Shown: positions 24,991 through 34,240 of the stretch, one piece after another
Numbering within the stretch: position 1 is the first letter of the stretch
How the letters are laid out: each line of letters begins with the position of its first letter
Assembly: GCA_910576205.1 (NCBI GenBank)
Contig: CAJTHL010000004.1
Coordinates: 177,015 to 241,014, forward strand
Length of the DNA stretch: 64,000 bases
Reading direction: 5' to 3'
Source of the DNA: Clostridia bacterium
GTDB taxonomy: Bacteria > Bacillota > Clostridia > Lachnospirales > Lachnospiraceae
Program-made: the position numbers and the translations under genes
Notes under the pieces: generated by a model
Seen by the model: only the letters and a program-made list of their open reading frames with translations
Told to the model about the DNA's origin: nothing
Databases searched by the model: none

Positions 24991-26172
24991 TCATTTCTGC
25001 CAAAGGGCCAGAACCGTCACGCAGGGGATCTCCCGGTTTGTATGGAGCAGTCTTAACATCCCGGAAGCCTGGTCAATGGCAAACACACACACGGCATCCG
25101 TATCCTGATGGGCCGCCAGCAGATATCTGCCGTTGGGGGAAATCACAAAATCCCTGGGAATCTCCCCGCCGCTTTGCCCAGTCTGGACAAGCTTAAGACG
25201 CCCGTCCTCCTCCACCTCAAATGCCGCCAGGTGATTGCTTCCCCTAACAGACACATACAGCCATTTTCCATTGGGGTGGAGGCGGATAGCCGCTCCCAGG
25301 CAGCCGCCTAAAGCAGCCGGGGTTACAGCCGTCCCAAGGCCGGTGTCCTCCGGATTCACGTCATCTTTTCCGGCGCGGAAAACCTCATGTTTCTCCGGCA
25401 TGGCGGAAATCGTCTGCAAGAGTTTCGTCTCCCCCGTATTCTGGTCAAAAGCATAGACATTTACCTGGCACGCCATCTCGGTCATGACATAAAGGCGCTC
25501 TCCCTTCCTGTCAAAAACCCCGTGGCGGATACCCTGCCCGGGAATGCCTGCGATATCCGGCCTTTCCGTTGGCATAATCCACCCTTTCTTCCAGTCCACC
25601 CCATAGCAGGCCAGCACATCAAGGCCCAGATCTGCCACATAAATGTACTCCCCCTCCGGAGACAGAAGAATCTGGTGGGGATGGGGACCTTCCTGGCGTT
25701 CCGGATTTACGCCCTTTCCCTGGTGACGCAGCACACAGGAAGCTGGCCCCAGCCCATGATTTTCAAGAACCGGAAACACGCAGACGCTTCCCCCGGAATA
25801 ATTCACCCCCAGCAGATGTCCGCCATCCGGGGACAGAAGCAGAAAACAGGGATCTGCCCCACAGGTAAACTGGCTGTTGATGAGCTTACATTCCCCGGTT
25901 CCGGCGCAGATCTCATAGGCTGAAACCGTAGCCCCATCCACGCCGCCATACGCCTTCAACTCATTGACGCAATAGAGGTATGGCCCCTTAGGGTCTGCCA
26001 CCACATAAGAGGGATTAGGTGTGGCGGGCGTCACAGCCATAATCCCCATCTCTCCCGTCTCCTCATCAAAGCGAAAACAAGTGATCCCTTTACATCTGCC
26101 CGGCACGGTTTCCCCGGAGCTCATATGAACAGGCTCCGTGTATCCGCCGGTAAAATAAAATAGATTTTTCAA
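24991..26172 (-). CDS. Lactonase-family seven-bladed beta-propeller (6-phosphogluconolactonase-like)
   Basis: 393 aa, typical length for Pgl/YkgB-type lactonases. Blade repeats are visible as recurring D-G-hydrophobic-Y-V segments (KGPYLYCVNEL, DGGHLLGVNYSGG, EGEYIYVADLG, NGKWLYVSVRG, NGRYLLAAHQD). The family hydrolyses sugar lactones. A lactone step fits with the dehydrogenases and kinases of the island, but substrate is not shown. It is separated from the transporter promoter by about 70 bp and transcribed in the same direction. Confidence 0.85.
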   Translation of the reverse strand: MKNLFYFTGGYTEPVHMSSGETVPGRCKGITCFRFDEETGEMGIMAVTPATPNPSYVVADPKGPYLYCVNELKAYGGVDGATVSAYEICAGTGECKLINSQFTCGADPCFLLLSPDGGHLLGVNYSGGSVCVFPVLENHGLGPASCVLRHQGKGVNPERQEGPHPHQILLSPEGEYIYVADLGLDVLACYGVDWKKGWIMPTERPDIAGIPGQGIRHGVFDRKGERLYVMTEMACQVNVYAFDQNTGETKLLQTISAMPEKHEVFRAGKDDVNPEDTGLGTAVTPAALGGCLGAAIRLHPNGKWLYVSVRGSNHLAAFEVEEDGRLKLVQTGQSGGEIPRDFVISPNGRYLLAAHQDTDAVCVFAIDQASGMLRLLHTNREIPCVTVLALWQK

Positions 26173-26260
26173 TGCTAATCATCCTCTCTTTCATTTGATA
26201 AATAAATATTTCCGGATGAAAGAATCCTGTTAATCCCTGGATGGCCGGAAGCGTTGGAAA

Positions 26261-26289
26261 TTGACAAATATCCTTTCACCCGCTACAAT
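26261..26289 (+). promoter_or_regulatory. Promoter of the UPF0303 gene
   Basis: TTGACA (26261-26266), 17-bp spacer and TACAAT (26284-26289), 37 bp before the chosen ATG at 26327. Confidence 0.75.
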
Positions 26290-26326
26290 AAATTTAAGCT
26301 TCAATTATTTTAAGGAGGAATTATTT

Positions 26327-26824
26327 ATGGGCAATTTTTATTGGGAAAAAAACTGGAGCACGATTCTGGAGGAACAGGAACGCCTTCTGCGCTACCCGGC
26401 CTTCTCCAGGGAAACAGCCCTGGATCTGGGACTTAAAATTGTAAAGCTGGCCCAGGAGGTCTATCAGAAGCCGGCGGCAATCCGCATCGTGGAGGACGGA
26501 ACGGTTATCTTTGCCTATAAAATGCCCGGCACCTCCTGTGAAAACGACTGGTGGATGGACAAGAAGCTGGCTCTTTCCCGTCTCACGGGCATGAGCTCCC
26601 TGCGCTCCTATGTAGAATCCGAGGCAGGACGTCTCGCCCCGGACTGGCTGCAGCGCCCGGATAATTTTGCCGCCTGCGGAGGCTGTTTCCCTGTATTTCC
26701 CACAGGCAACATCACTCCCTGGGCCCATGTCATCGTGTCCAACCTGCATCACCAGGAAGACCATCAGATTATCGCAGACGCCATGGCCCAGCAGCTTGGC
26801 GTGGAAATCCCCCGGGTCGTCTGA
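26327..26824 (+). CDS. UPF0303/DUF336-like protein (GlcG/HbpS-type fold)
   Basis: 165 aa from the ATG at 26327, chosen because TAAGGAGGA is correctly placed; an upstream in-frame ATG at 26261 lies inside the promoter. WWMDKKLALSRLTGMSS and AACGGCFPVFP and GPMSS-like WAHVIVSNLHHQEDH match the UPF0303 subset of the GlcG/HbpS fold, whose members are proposed to bind haem or small metabolites. It converges with the AraC gene, the stops being 4 bp apart. Role unknown. Confidence 0.75.
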   Translation: MGNFYWEKNWSTILEEQERLLRYPAFSRETALDLGLKIVKLAQEVYQKPAAIRIVEDGTVIFAYKMPGTSCENDWWMDKKLALSRLTGMSSLRSYVESEAGRLAPDWLQRPDNFAACGGCFPVFPTGNITPWAHVIVSNLHHQEDHQIIADAMAQQLGVEIPRVV

Positions 26825-26827
26825 TAT

Positions 26828-27613
26828 TTACTGGGATTTAAAATGCCTTCGGAAGCTGGCGGGAGACTTTCCCACCAGCTCTTTAAATACCCGGTGAAAA
26901 TATTTGGGAGAATCAAATCCCACCTGATAGGCAATCTCATTAACATCCAGGGAAGACGCCATCAGGAATTGTCTGGACCGCTCTATCCGCATGCGGTTGA
27001 TATAGGAGATCACCGAAAGCCCCGTGCGCTCCTTGAACTTGCGGGAAAGGTAGGATTTGCTGATATGCTCCAGAGCTGCCAGCTCATCCAGGGTGATTTT
27101 TTCCCTGTAATGATTTTTAATATATTCCAGCACAAAATCCAGCATCTGCCTCCCGGTCTGCGCCTCCCGCTCTTCCCGCAGAATCAGAAGCAAGAGAAGC
27201 TTCATGGCATATTCCATGGCAAGTTCATCCGGCTCCTCCCTCTTGCCCTCCCGGAACACGGTCTGGAAAGCGTTGAACAGAATGCTGTCATGTTCATGGA
27301 GGCGTATAGGCTCCTCAAACACCAGCTCCGGAATATCAATCCACAGGCAGATAATCTCCCTGCGGCTCTCGGGGATTTTCTTATCCTGATGCTCCTTATG
27401 AGCCGGGTAAATCACCGTATCATACAGGGAAAACGCCACATTTGTCCCGGAAATGTCCACGTCTCCCTTTCCTTCCACATAATAGATCAGCTCAATGTAG
27501 GGGTGGGAATGGCGCGTAAAATCCCACATATTACTATCCTCATCAAACCATTCGCAAAACCGCAGCTTTGGCCTGCTGTTCTGAATCCGTTCATAATATT
27601 CTTCTAATTCCAT
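26828..27613 (-). CDS. AraC-family transcriptional regulator
   Basis: 261 aa. An N-terminal cupin sensor (HSHPYIELIYYVEGKGDVDI) precedes two C-terminal helix-turn-helix motifs (ITLDELAALEHISKSYLSRKF and VNEIAYQVGFDSPKYFHRVFK). It is a good candidate activator of the sugar transporter, given the direct repeats upstream of that operon, but no direct evidence links them. Confidence 0.9.
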   Translation of the reverse strand: MELEEYYERIQNSRPKLRFCEWFDEDSNMWDFTRHSHPYIELIYYVEGKGDVDISGTNVAFSLYDTVIYPAHKEHQDKKIPESRREIICLWIDIPELVFEEPIRLHEHDSILFNAFQTVFREGKREEPDELAMEYAMKLLLLLILREEREAQTGRQMLDFVLEYIKNHYREKITLDELAALEHISKSYLSRKFKERTGLSVISYINRMRIERSRQFLMASSLDVNEIAYQVGFDSPKYFHRVFKELVGKSPASFRRHFKSQ

Positions 27614-27751
27614 GCGTCCCCCATTTCCTTATATTTATTTTGAATATTCCGTCCCTTTTTCCAAAGCTTTTCATTTATTATTACATATTCATATGGAATC
27701 CGCAACAAAAAACGGGAATCCCGGAACTATTTCCCTAAAACTTTCCGTATT

Positions 27752-27786
27752 CCGGAAAAAACGGACCCCCACAGCCCGTTTTCCGG
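27752..27786. terminator. Weak hairpin in the gap between two AraC genes
   Basis: Imperfect stem ccggaaaaaacgg (27752-27764) with cccgttttccgg (27775-27786). The 27614-27962 gap otherwise holds only the promoter at 27853. Possible upstream insulator; low confidence. Confidence 0.3.
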
Positions 27787-27852
27787 ACTGCAGGGGTTGG
27801 AAGACAACCGGCGCAAACGATTCTTATCGCTGCTCTGTTTGTAAATACCTGC

Positions 27853-27881
27853 TTGCATTTCTGTTTTTCGTTTACTATAAT
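27853..27881 (+). promoter_or_regulatory. Promoter of the second AraC gene
   Basis: TTGCAT (27853-27858), 17-bp spacer, TATAAT (27876-27881), 82 bp before the ATG at 27963. Confidence 0.7.
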
Positions 27882-27962
27882 GATAGTATACAATCATTGG
27901 AAAGCATTTTATAGAAATATTTATCCAGAATCATAAGACAAAACCGTCAAAAGGAGGATCCC

Positions 27963-28892
27963 ATGGCATTATCCTACTGCCAGACTATTGCAGATGTACA
28001 GGGGCGTGAGCTTACTGTCCATGGCACCACAGCATTTCCCATCGCCTGTTATTTTGATGATCTGCAGATCAATCCTGTTCCCTGGCACTGGCACGATGAA
28101 CTGGAGGCTGTAGTCGTGGCTGACGGAACCTGTGTATTTACCGTGGGCTCCCAAAAGCATACCCTGCAAAAAGGGGATGGCATTTTCATCAACGCAGGAA
28201 TCCTGCACAGTGTCTCGGAAATCGGGAACTGTCATCTACACTCCATCTGCTTTCACCCCCGTCTGGTAGGCGGCAGCCTTGACAGCGTTTTCTGGCAGGA
28301 TTATCTGCAGCCTCTTATCGCGGATATTTCCCTGGATTGTATTACCCTGTCCTCCTCCACAGACTGGCAGCAGAATTGCATGGATTCCATTGAGGAAGCC
28401 TGGCAGGCATGTGTGGCGGAAAAATCCGGCTATGAATTCCATGTGCGCGCCCGCCTGTCCCTCCTCATCTGGCTGGCTGCCAGCCATCGGCCCCTTACTA
28501 AAACCGTCCCCTCAGAGAAGTCCCTCCGGGATGGGGAGCGCATCAAAACCATGCTTCAGTATATTCAAGAGCACTTTTCCGAGAAGATCAACACATCCCA
28601 GATTGCCGCAAGTGCTCTTATCAGTGGCAGCGAATGCCTGCGCTGCTTCCGCAACACCATCGGCATCACGCCCATTCAGTATGTCAAGCAATACCGGATC
28701 CGCCGGGCCGCCCATCTCCTAACCTCCACTGCGGAAAAAATCATCAATATCGGAACCCAGTGCGGTTTCCAGGAAATGAGCTATTTTGCAAAAGCTTTTA
28801 AGGAAATAATGGGATGTACCCCTTCTGAGTACAGGCGGAGGAACGCTATGGGAGACTCTGAGTCATTCCAGGCTTCTCTGCCAGATTGCTGA
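27963..28892 (+). CDS. AraC-family transcriptional regulator
   Basis: 309 aa. Cupin sensor with HWHDELEAVVVADG and INAGILHSV, then two helix-turn-helix motifs (INTSQIAASALISGSECLRCF and IINIGTQCGFQEMSYFAKAFK). Start set by AAAAGGAGGA. Monocistronic, converging with the metal ATPase gene (25-bp gap). Target unknown. Confidence 0.9.
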   Translation: MALSYCQTIADVQGRELTVHGTTAFPIACYFDDLQINPVPWHWHDELEAVVVADGTCVFTVGSQKHTLQKGDGIFINAGILHSVSEIGNCHLHSICFHPRLVGGSLDSVFWQDYLQPLIADISLDCITLSSSTDWQQNCMDSIEEAWQACVAEKSGYEFHVRARLSLLIWLAASHRPLTKTVPSEKSLRDGERIKTMLQYIQEHFSEKINTSQIAASALISGSECLRCFRNTIGITPIQYVKQYRIRRAAHLLTSTAEKIINIGTQCGFQEMSYFAKAFKEIMGCTPSEYRRRNAMGDSESFQASLPDC

Positions 28893-28917
28893 CATTCCAC
28901 CAAAGGCCCCTCCTTCC

Positions 28918-30933
28918 TTACAGTTTTTTCACAAACAGACAGCGGATTGCATTCAGCACCGCAAGAATCATAACGCCTACATCTGCGAAAATTGCCAGAT
29001 ACATATTTGCAATGCCCACAGCTCCTAATGCAAGGCAGGCAAACTTTACAACAAGCGCCATCGTAATATTCTGATAAACGATCCGCAGACACTTTCTTGA
29101 AATTTTGATTGCTTTTGCTATCTTAATCGGGTCATCATCCATCAACACAATATCCGCCGCTTCGATTGCCGCATCGGAACCCATTGCCCCCATAGCAATA
29201 CCAATATCCGCTCTGGAAAGCACCGGTGCGTCATTGATTCCGTCACCCACAAATGCCAGCTTTGCCTTGCCCAGCTTCACCCGCAAAAGTTCTTCCACCT
29301 TATCCACCTTATCTGCCGGCAGAAGTTCACTGTAAACCTCGTCGATCCCAAGAGAGGAAGCGACTTGATTTGCCACTTTCTTTGCATCGCCTGTCAGCAT
29401 GACGGTCTTATCTACTCCCGCTTTCTTCAATTCCGCAATAGCCGCCTTAGAATGAGGTTTGATAATATCAGAAATCACGATATGACCGGCATATTTCCCA
29501 CCCACTGCCATGTGTATAATTGTTCCGGTCTGATGGCAGTCCCGATAAGGAATATTCAGGTGTTTCATCAGTTTATCATTCCCGGCTGCAACCTCCATGC
29601 CATCTACTTTCGCAGTCACGCCATTTCCGCTGATTTCCTGTATATCCGATACACGGGTTCTGTCAATCTCTCTCCCATATGCCCGCTGTAAACTCTTGCT
29701 GATGGGGTGGGAAGATGCGCTCTCTGCAAGAGCCGCATATTCCAACAGTTTTTCATTCTCTATGGTAGAATGGTGAATCCCGTTTACTTCAAAGACACCT
29801 TTTGTCATGGTTCCGGTTTTATCAAAAACAACATACTTTGTCTGGGAGAGGATTTCCAGATAATTGGAACCCTTCACCAGCACACCCTCCTTGCTTGCGC
29901 CTCCAATTCCCGCAAAAAAACTCAACGGAATACTGATTACAAGCGCACAAGGGCAGCTGATAACGAGGAATGTCAATGCCCGGTAAATCCAAACTCCCCA
30001 ATCCGCAGACAACCCCATAAAAAGCATACGGACAACAGGAGGGAGGAACGCCAGTGCCAGCGCCGCATAGCAGACAGCCGGAGTATAGATTTTTGCAAAC
30101 TTTGAGATAAAATCCTCTGATTTTGATTTGCGGGAGCTTGCATTTTCCACTAAATCCAAAATCTTTGAAACTGTAGATTCCCCAAACTCCTTTGTGGTCT
30201 GTATCTTTAATACGCCTGTCATACTGATACATCCGCTGATTACTTCGTCGCCAACCTTTGCCTCCCTGGGCAGACTTTCCCCAGTCAGTGCGCTGGTATT
30301 CAGGCTGGAAGCGCCCTCAACAATAATTCCGTCAATCGGCACTTTTTCACCCGGCTGGACAACAATCACGCTGCCAATCCCTACTTCATCCGGGTCTATC
30401 TGCTCTAACCTTCCATTACTCTCTACATTCGCATAATCGGGCCGAATATCCATCAGGTTACTGATATTGCGGCGGCTCTTTCCAACTGCATACCCCTGAA
30501 ACCACTCCCCAATCTGGTAAAACAGCATAACAGCGATTGCTTCCAGATATTCGCCATTCTCATAAATAGCCAGAGCCATTGCTCCAATCGTAGCCACTGC
30601 CATCAGAAAACTCTCGTCAAATACCTGACGGTTTTTAATACCCTTTGCTGCTTTCCTCAAAATGTCATATCCGATAATCAGATAGTCAACCAGATAGCAC
30701 CCAAAGCGAAGCCATCTTCCTGCGGTCGGGAATAAGTATTCGTCAACCGTATCAAACATCTCTGCGGAAATAAACTGGAGTGCCAGTAAGATTCCGGCAC
30801 TGATTAAAATCCGAACCATCATAACCCTTTGCTTTTTCGTCATACCGTCTTTACGGCCGTCGACAAAAATAAGAAGAACGGCAGCCATTATGATAACAAC
30901 TGTAAGCAGTATGCTTATCACTAATCCCTGCAT
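28918..30933 (-). CDS. Heavy-metal P1B-type ATPase, Zn/Cd/Pb class (CadA/ZntA-like)
   Basis: 671 aa, shorter than CadA because the N-terminal HMA domain is absent. Membrane helices flank GEWFQGYAVGKSRR. Actuator motif TGES. The metal-site helix is ISCPCALVISIPL, where CPC with this following sequence indicates Zn/Cd/Pb rather than copper. Phosphorylation site DKTGTMTKG, HP motif SASSHPISKSL, hinge GDGINDAPVL. Exports metal from the cytosol. The missing domain is probably supplied by the separate HMA protein upstream (31150-31368). Ribosome site GAAAGGAG. Confidence 0.93.
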   Translation of the reverse strand: MQGLVISILLTVVIIMAAVLLIFVDGRKDGMTKKQRVMMVRILISAGILLALQFISAEMFDTVDEYLFPTAGRWLRFGCYLVDYLIIGYDILRKAAKGIKNRQVFDESFLMAVATIGAMALAIYENGEYLEAIAVMLFYQIGEWFQGYAVGKSRRNISNLMDIRPDYANVESNGRLEQIDPDEVGIGSVIVVQPGEKVPIDGIIVEGASSLNTSALTGESLPREAKVGDEVISGCISMTGVLKIQTTKEFGESTVSKILDLVENASSRKSKSEDFISKFAKIYTPAVCYAALALAFLPPVVRMLFMGLSADWGVWIYRALTFLVISCPCALVISIPLSFFAGIGGASKEGVLVKGSNYLEILSQTKYVVFDKTGTMTKGVFEVNGIHHSTIENEKLLEYAALAESASSHPISKSLQRAYGREIDRTRVSDIQEISGNGVTAKVDGMEVAAGNDKLMKHLNIPYRDCHQTGTIIHMAVGGKYAGHIVISDIIKPHSKAAIAELKKAGVDKTVMLTGDAKKVANQVASSLGIDEVYSELLPADKVDKVEELLRVKLGKAKLAFVGDGINDAPVLSRADIGIAMGAMGSDAAIEAADIVLMDDDPIKIAKAIKISRKCLRIVYQNITMALVVKFACLALGAVGIANMYLAIFADVGVMILAVLNAIRCLFVKKL

Positions 30934-30987
30934 AGTAAAACTCCTTTCAAAATATACTTAATTATTTAATCATTAATGGCAAAAATG

Positions 30988-31126
30988 ACACCCCTATACT
31001 CAAGGCCGCCAGTATTTATCAACCTGTTCAAGTCAATAATACGGCTGGCGGCCTTTCGTTATATCACCTGACTGTAACTTTGTCTAATGTGCAGTATAAA
31101 TTGCAGTGGCGCATTTTAAGGGTGTC
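30988..31126. repeat. Nested inverted repeats between ATPase and HMA genes
   Basis: Outer pair gacaccc (30988-30994) and gggtgtc (31120-31126) encloses a perfect 11-bp stem aaggccgccag (31002-31012) with ctggcggcctt (31044-31054). No U-tract follows in either direction, so it is not a simple terminator. It may be a small non-autonomous element or a processed RNA structure. Confidence 0.4.
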
Positions 31127-31149
31127 GTTCCGTCACAGGCAGCTACCGC

Positions 31150-31368
31150 TTAAAGGAAAATTTCGCAGTCCGGCTCCACTTTTTTGCAGGCATCCAACAC
31201 ATTTTTCATAACATCCTCCGGCTCCTGCCCCTCGTCAAATTCCACGATCATCTTCTGTGTCATGAAATTGACAGTTGCACTCTGTACACCGGCAGTCTTG
31301 CGGGCTGCATCCTCCATCAGATTTGCACAGTTGGCACAGTCTACCTCAATCTTGTAAGTTTTCTTCAT
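31150..31368 (-). CDS. Stand-alone heavy-metal-associated (HMA) domain protein
   Basis: 72 aa. Ferredoxin-like HMA fold with the metal-binding pair C11/C14 in DCANCAN, but DCANC rather than the MxCxxC of copper proteins, fitting Zn/Cd. VQSATVNFMTQKMIVEFDEG is the usual second and third strand. It lies upstream of a P-ATPase that lacks its own HMA domain, so it is likely the delivery or regulatory domain in trans. RBS AAGGAGG. Confidence 0.85.
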   Translation of the reverse strand: MKKTYKIEVDCANCANLMEDAARKTAGVQSATVNFMTQKMIVEFDEGQEPEDVMKNVLDACKKVEPDCEIFL

Positions 31369-31398
31369 TGTAAATTCCTCCTTGTGATTTTTAAATTC

Positions 31399-31440
31399 AA
31401 TGATTAAGTACTTGTTTAACCATTATAGCTGTAGTATAAT
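31399..31440 (+). promoter_or_regulatory. ArsR gene promoter with shared candidate operator
   Basis: TTGTTT (31412-31417), 17-bp spacer and TATAAT (31435-31440) drive the ArsR gene. AATGATTAA (31399-31407) lies just upstream of the -35. The same 9-mer occurs on the minus strand at 30966-30974, in front of the P-ATPase gene. Shared placement at both metal promoters suggests an ArsR binding half-site. Confidence 0.55.
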
Positions 31441-31543
31441 ACGGAAAAAGGCACTCGTCAATCCCTCTCAGGCATTCCCTCCCAAACGGGCGAAAAGTAT
31501 TTCCATTTGGGCGAAATGCAAACGAAAATGAAAGGAAAATAAT

Positions 31544-31912
31544 ATGGATCACACAAAATTACCACACCGGCACGGAGAAGGGCGGCAAACAGAATTGATA
31601 CAGGAACAGCTAAATCATGTAGATTATTTTCAAACGGTAGCCGAGGTTTTCAAGCAGCTTGGAGATACCACCAGAATCCGCATCTTCTGGCTTCTCTGCC
31701 ATTGTGAGGAATGTGTCCTCAACATTTCTGCTATGTTGGATATGTCAAGCCCGGCTGTATCCCATCACCTCCGGCCATTGAAGAACAGCGGCCTGATTGT
31801 CTGCCGCCGGGAAGGAAAAGAAGTTTACTACCGCGCCGCAGATACTGAGCAGGGGCGCCTGCTGCACCAGATGATTGAGCAGGTCATGGAAATCACCTGC
31901 CCTGGATTGTGA
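31544..31912 (+). CDS. ArsR/SmtB-family metal-sensing repressor
   Basis: 122 aa. Winged helix with recognition region LNISAMLDMSSPAVSHHLRPL. Cysteines in LLCHCEECVL lie at the alpha3 metal site used by CadC/ArsR sensors. An N-terminal His-rich tail (HTKLPHRHGEGR) could add ligands. Divergent from the HMA gene and next to the P-ATPase, so it very likely represses this efflux set until metal binds. Confidence 0.9.
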   Translation: MDHTKLPHRHGEGRQTELIQEQLNHVDYFQTVAEVFKQLGDTTRIRIFWLLCHCEECVLNISAMLDMSSPAVSHHLRPLKNSGLIVCRREGKEVYYRAADTEQGRLLHQMIEQVMEITCPGL

Positions 31913-31922
31913 GGTCTGCGCT

Positions 31923-32831
31923 ATGAATGATGAATTGATAAAAATACGAAAAGATGTGGAAAAGCTCCGCCAAAAAGGCTCAAATGAAGTCATTCCCCTT
32001 TATCCCGGTATAGAGCTATGTTATCTGACATTTTCATCTGATTCGCTTTCTGTAAAGCATAAAGCCATATCACACATCATTCAGATTAACTATTGTAAAG
32101 CCGGACAGATTGTGTGGGAAATGAAAAACGGGAACCGTATTTATCTGAATCCGGGTGATTTTTCCCTTCATACCATGAAAGACTGTACGGATTCCGTGCT
32201 TCGCTTTCCAGGCGGTATTTATCAAGGGCTTACTATCTGCATAGATTTACAGGAAACAGCCGGAAATCCTCCAGAACTGTTGAGAGACAGCGGTATTTTT
32301 GAAAGCATATTGCCGGAAAAAATCTGTCAGAATAACAGTCCGGTTTTTCTGGCGGGGAATGAGCAGACGGAATCTGTTTTTTCCGCATTTTATAACCAGC
32401 CGGAAGAATTGAAACTGTCCTATCAGAAAATAAAGACCCTGGAATTGCTTCTTTATCTTGGTAAAGCAAAACTTACGCCTAAGCAGCGATTATCCGAATA
32501 TCAATCCGAACAGATTGACATTGTCCGGAAAATCCATGAACAGCTGACACAGCATATAGGGCAGCGAATCACAATAGAGGAACTTTCCAGACAATATTTA
32601 ATCAATCCAACTACTTTAAAAGCCTCCTTTAAAGCTATTTATGGAACTTCCATCGCCGCCCACATCAAAGAGCATCGCATGGAAGAGGCCGCCAGAATGC
32701 TGCATAAATCAAGAATGAGTATAGCCGAAATCGCAAAGGCTGTCGGCTATGACAGCCAGAGCAAATTCACCTCATCGTTTAAGGCATTTTTTCAATGTCT
32801 CCCAACCGAATACCGAAAGCGGCATCTTTGA
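31923..32831 (+). CDS. AraC-family transcriptional regulator
   Basis: 302 aa from the ATG at 31923, 10 bp after the ArsR stop, probably co-transcribed. The sensor part is not a plain cupin match (CKAGQIVWEMKNGNRIYLNPGDFSLHTM). The C-terminal double helix-turn-helix is clear (ITIEELSRQYLINPTTLKASF and IAEIAKAVGYDSQSKFTSSFK). This resembles AraC proteins paired with metal or siderophore transporters. Target not shown. Confidence 0.88.
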   Translation: MNDELIKIRKDVEKLRQKGSNEVIPLYPGIELCYLTFSSDSLSVKHKAISHIIQINYCKAGQIVWEMKNGNRIYLNPGDFSLHTMKDCTDSVLRFPGGIYQGLTICIDLQETAGNPPELLRDSGIFESILPEKICQNNSPVFLAGNEQTESVFSAFYNQPEELKLSYQKIKTLELLLYLGKAKLTPKQRLSEYQSEQIDIVRKIHEQLTQHIGQRITIEELSRQYLINPTTLKASFKAIYGTSIAAHIKEHRMEEAARMLHKSRMSIAEIAKAVGYDSQSKFTSSFKAFFQCLPTEYRKRHL

Positions 32832-32841
32832 CTGGAAATCC

Positions 32842-33453
32842 TTATGCTTCATCAAAAATGCTCTTCAGCTTTGAGAGCAGAAGCTCTCCCACAGTGACCG
32901 CATCCTCAATAGCCAGATAATGATCTGCGCTTCTGCTTACCAGGAGCTTTCCGGATGCCTCAAACTCATCATCCGCAAACCAGACCTTCAGCCAGATGGG
33001 GTAGCGGGGCAGAAAGGGAAATACCGCGCACAAATCCGCCCGTTCTTCTACAAGCTGCGCTCCAAGCCTTTCGCATACCCTGCAAAGCTGCTCCTGGGTC
33101 ATTCCTGCCAGAAAGCCTCCAAGCGCCCTTTCCATATCATGGTCAAATTTTGTTCCCCGGATAAGCCCATCCTTTAATGCTCCAAAGGAAACCATTTCCG
33201 GGGAGACTTCCGTTCCATCCGCCAGGTCCAGATAATGCAGGATCACCAGCTGCTGCCATTCATCAATCCACGGTTGGAATTTACACTCCGGAAAGGCAAT
33301 TTGAATCCTCTGATCTAAGCTCTGCAATTCAAAAAAAGACTTGTCCTTATGAAATACTGCACCGCTCTTCCGGGCAATCTCCTCCGGTGCATGAACGCAT
33401 ATGCGTTCTTTTGCAGATTTTAGCATCTGTTGAAATGCCCGGTTATCCTGCAT
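32842..33453 (-). CDS. DUF3786-family protein
   Basis: 203 aa from the ATG at 33453, preceded by AAAGGAGG; it overlaps the stop of the preceding cooC-like gene by 11 bases. The stretch FPFLPRYPIWLKVWFADDEF and SADHYLAIEDAVTVGELLL matches DUF3786 as I recall it, a family seen near CO dehydrogenase and corrinoid methyltransferase genes. Function unknown. It is the last gene of the maturation cluster. Confidence 0.7.
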   Translation of the reverse strand: MQDNRAFQQMLKSAKERICVHAPEEIARKSGAVFHKDKSFFELQSLDQRIQIAFPECKFQPWIDEWQQLVILHYLDLADGTEVSPEMVSFGALKDGLIRGTKFDHDMERALGGFLAGMTQEQLCRVCERLGAQLVEERADLCAVFPFLPRYPIWLKVWFADDEFEASGKLLVSRSADHYLAIEDAVTVGELLLSKLKSIFDEA

Positions 33454-34231
33454 GAGCCGGCGCCTCCTTTCCTCTTCCACATTTTTCCAGAAAATCAGCC
33501 AGACGAATCACTGCCGGATAGCCGTTTGAAAGTTCTGTCCCCTGTAATCCCGCAGACGTAATACTCTTTTCTGCAGGTATCTCACATAGAATCTCCACAC
33601 GTTCACATACATTCTTCTTCATCCATTCCCGGTTTTCTTCATCCACTTTATTGAACACCAGATAAACAGGTTTCCCGATGCTTGTGCCCAGTTCAGAAAC
33701 TTTCCCTGTCAATGCCAGCGATTCATAGGAAGGCTCTACCACCATAAGGATCAAATCCACACCGTTATCAATTCCCCGGCCAAAATGTTCAATCCCGGCC
33801 TCCATATCGATCAGCGCATATTCCCCTTTGGAAAGTACTAAATGTTCTATGAACTGGGTGAGTACATTCCCCATCGTACAGGCGCATCCCTCATTGGCTG
33901 TATGGATCTTTCCGCTGGCCATCAGCTTTATACCGTCCTTTTCAGAATAATATCCTTCTGGTATGTCCTGAATCTCCCATGTTTCATGAAAAAACTGGTG
34001 CGTAAAATCAGACAGCATCATATCCTGCATCGCTTTTTGTTTCCCGCCAAAATAAGCAGTAAAATCCAAAGGCAGGTCCACGCCCAGCTGCCTGCTCAAT
34101 CCATAATTGGATTCATCTGAATCAATGACAAGAACCTTTCTGCCTCTCCCTGCTAATTCTTTTGCCAGCAAAGTTGTAACTGTACTTTTCCCACTTCCGC
34201 CTTTTCCACATACTGCTACTTTCATCTTCAT
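33443..34231 (-). CDS. CooC-like nickel/metallocentre insertion ATPase (copy 1)
   Basis: 262 aa of the MinD/NifH/CooC group. Deviant Walker A KGGSGKST at residues 10-17, Walker B-like YALIDMEAGIEHFGRG, and CACTMGNVL in place of the CxC of CooC. CooC proteins hydrolyse ATP while loading nickel into CO dehydrogenase. This copy sits between two DUF3786 genes, with 9 bp to the upstream one. Confidence 0.85.
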   Translation of the reverse strand: MKMKVAVCGKGGSGKSTVTTLLAKELAGRGRKVLVIDSDESNYGLSRQLGVDLPLDFTAYFGGKQKAMQDMMLSDFTHQFFHETWEIQDIPEGYYSEKDGIKLMASGKIHTANEGCACTMGNVLTQFIEHLVLSKGEYALIDMEAGIEHFGRGIDNGVDLILMVVEPSYESLALTGKVSELGTSIGKPVYLVFNKVDEENREWMKKNVCERVEILCEIPAEKSITSAGLQGTELSNGYPAVIRLADFLEKCGRGKEAPAHAG

Positions 34232-34240
34232 TCCTCCTGG

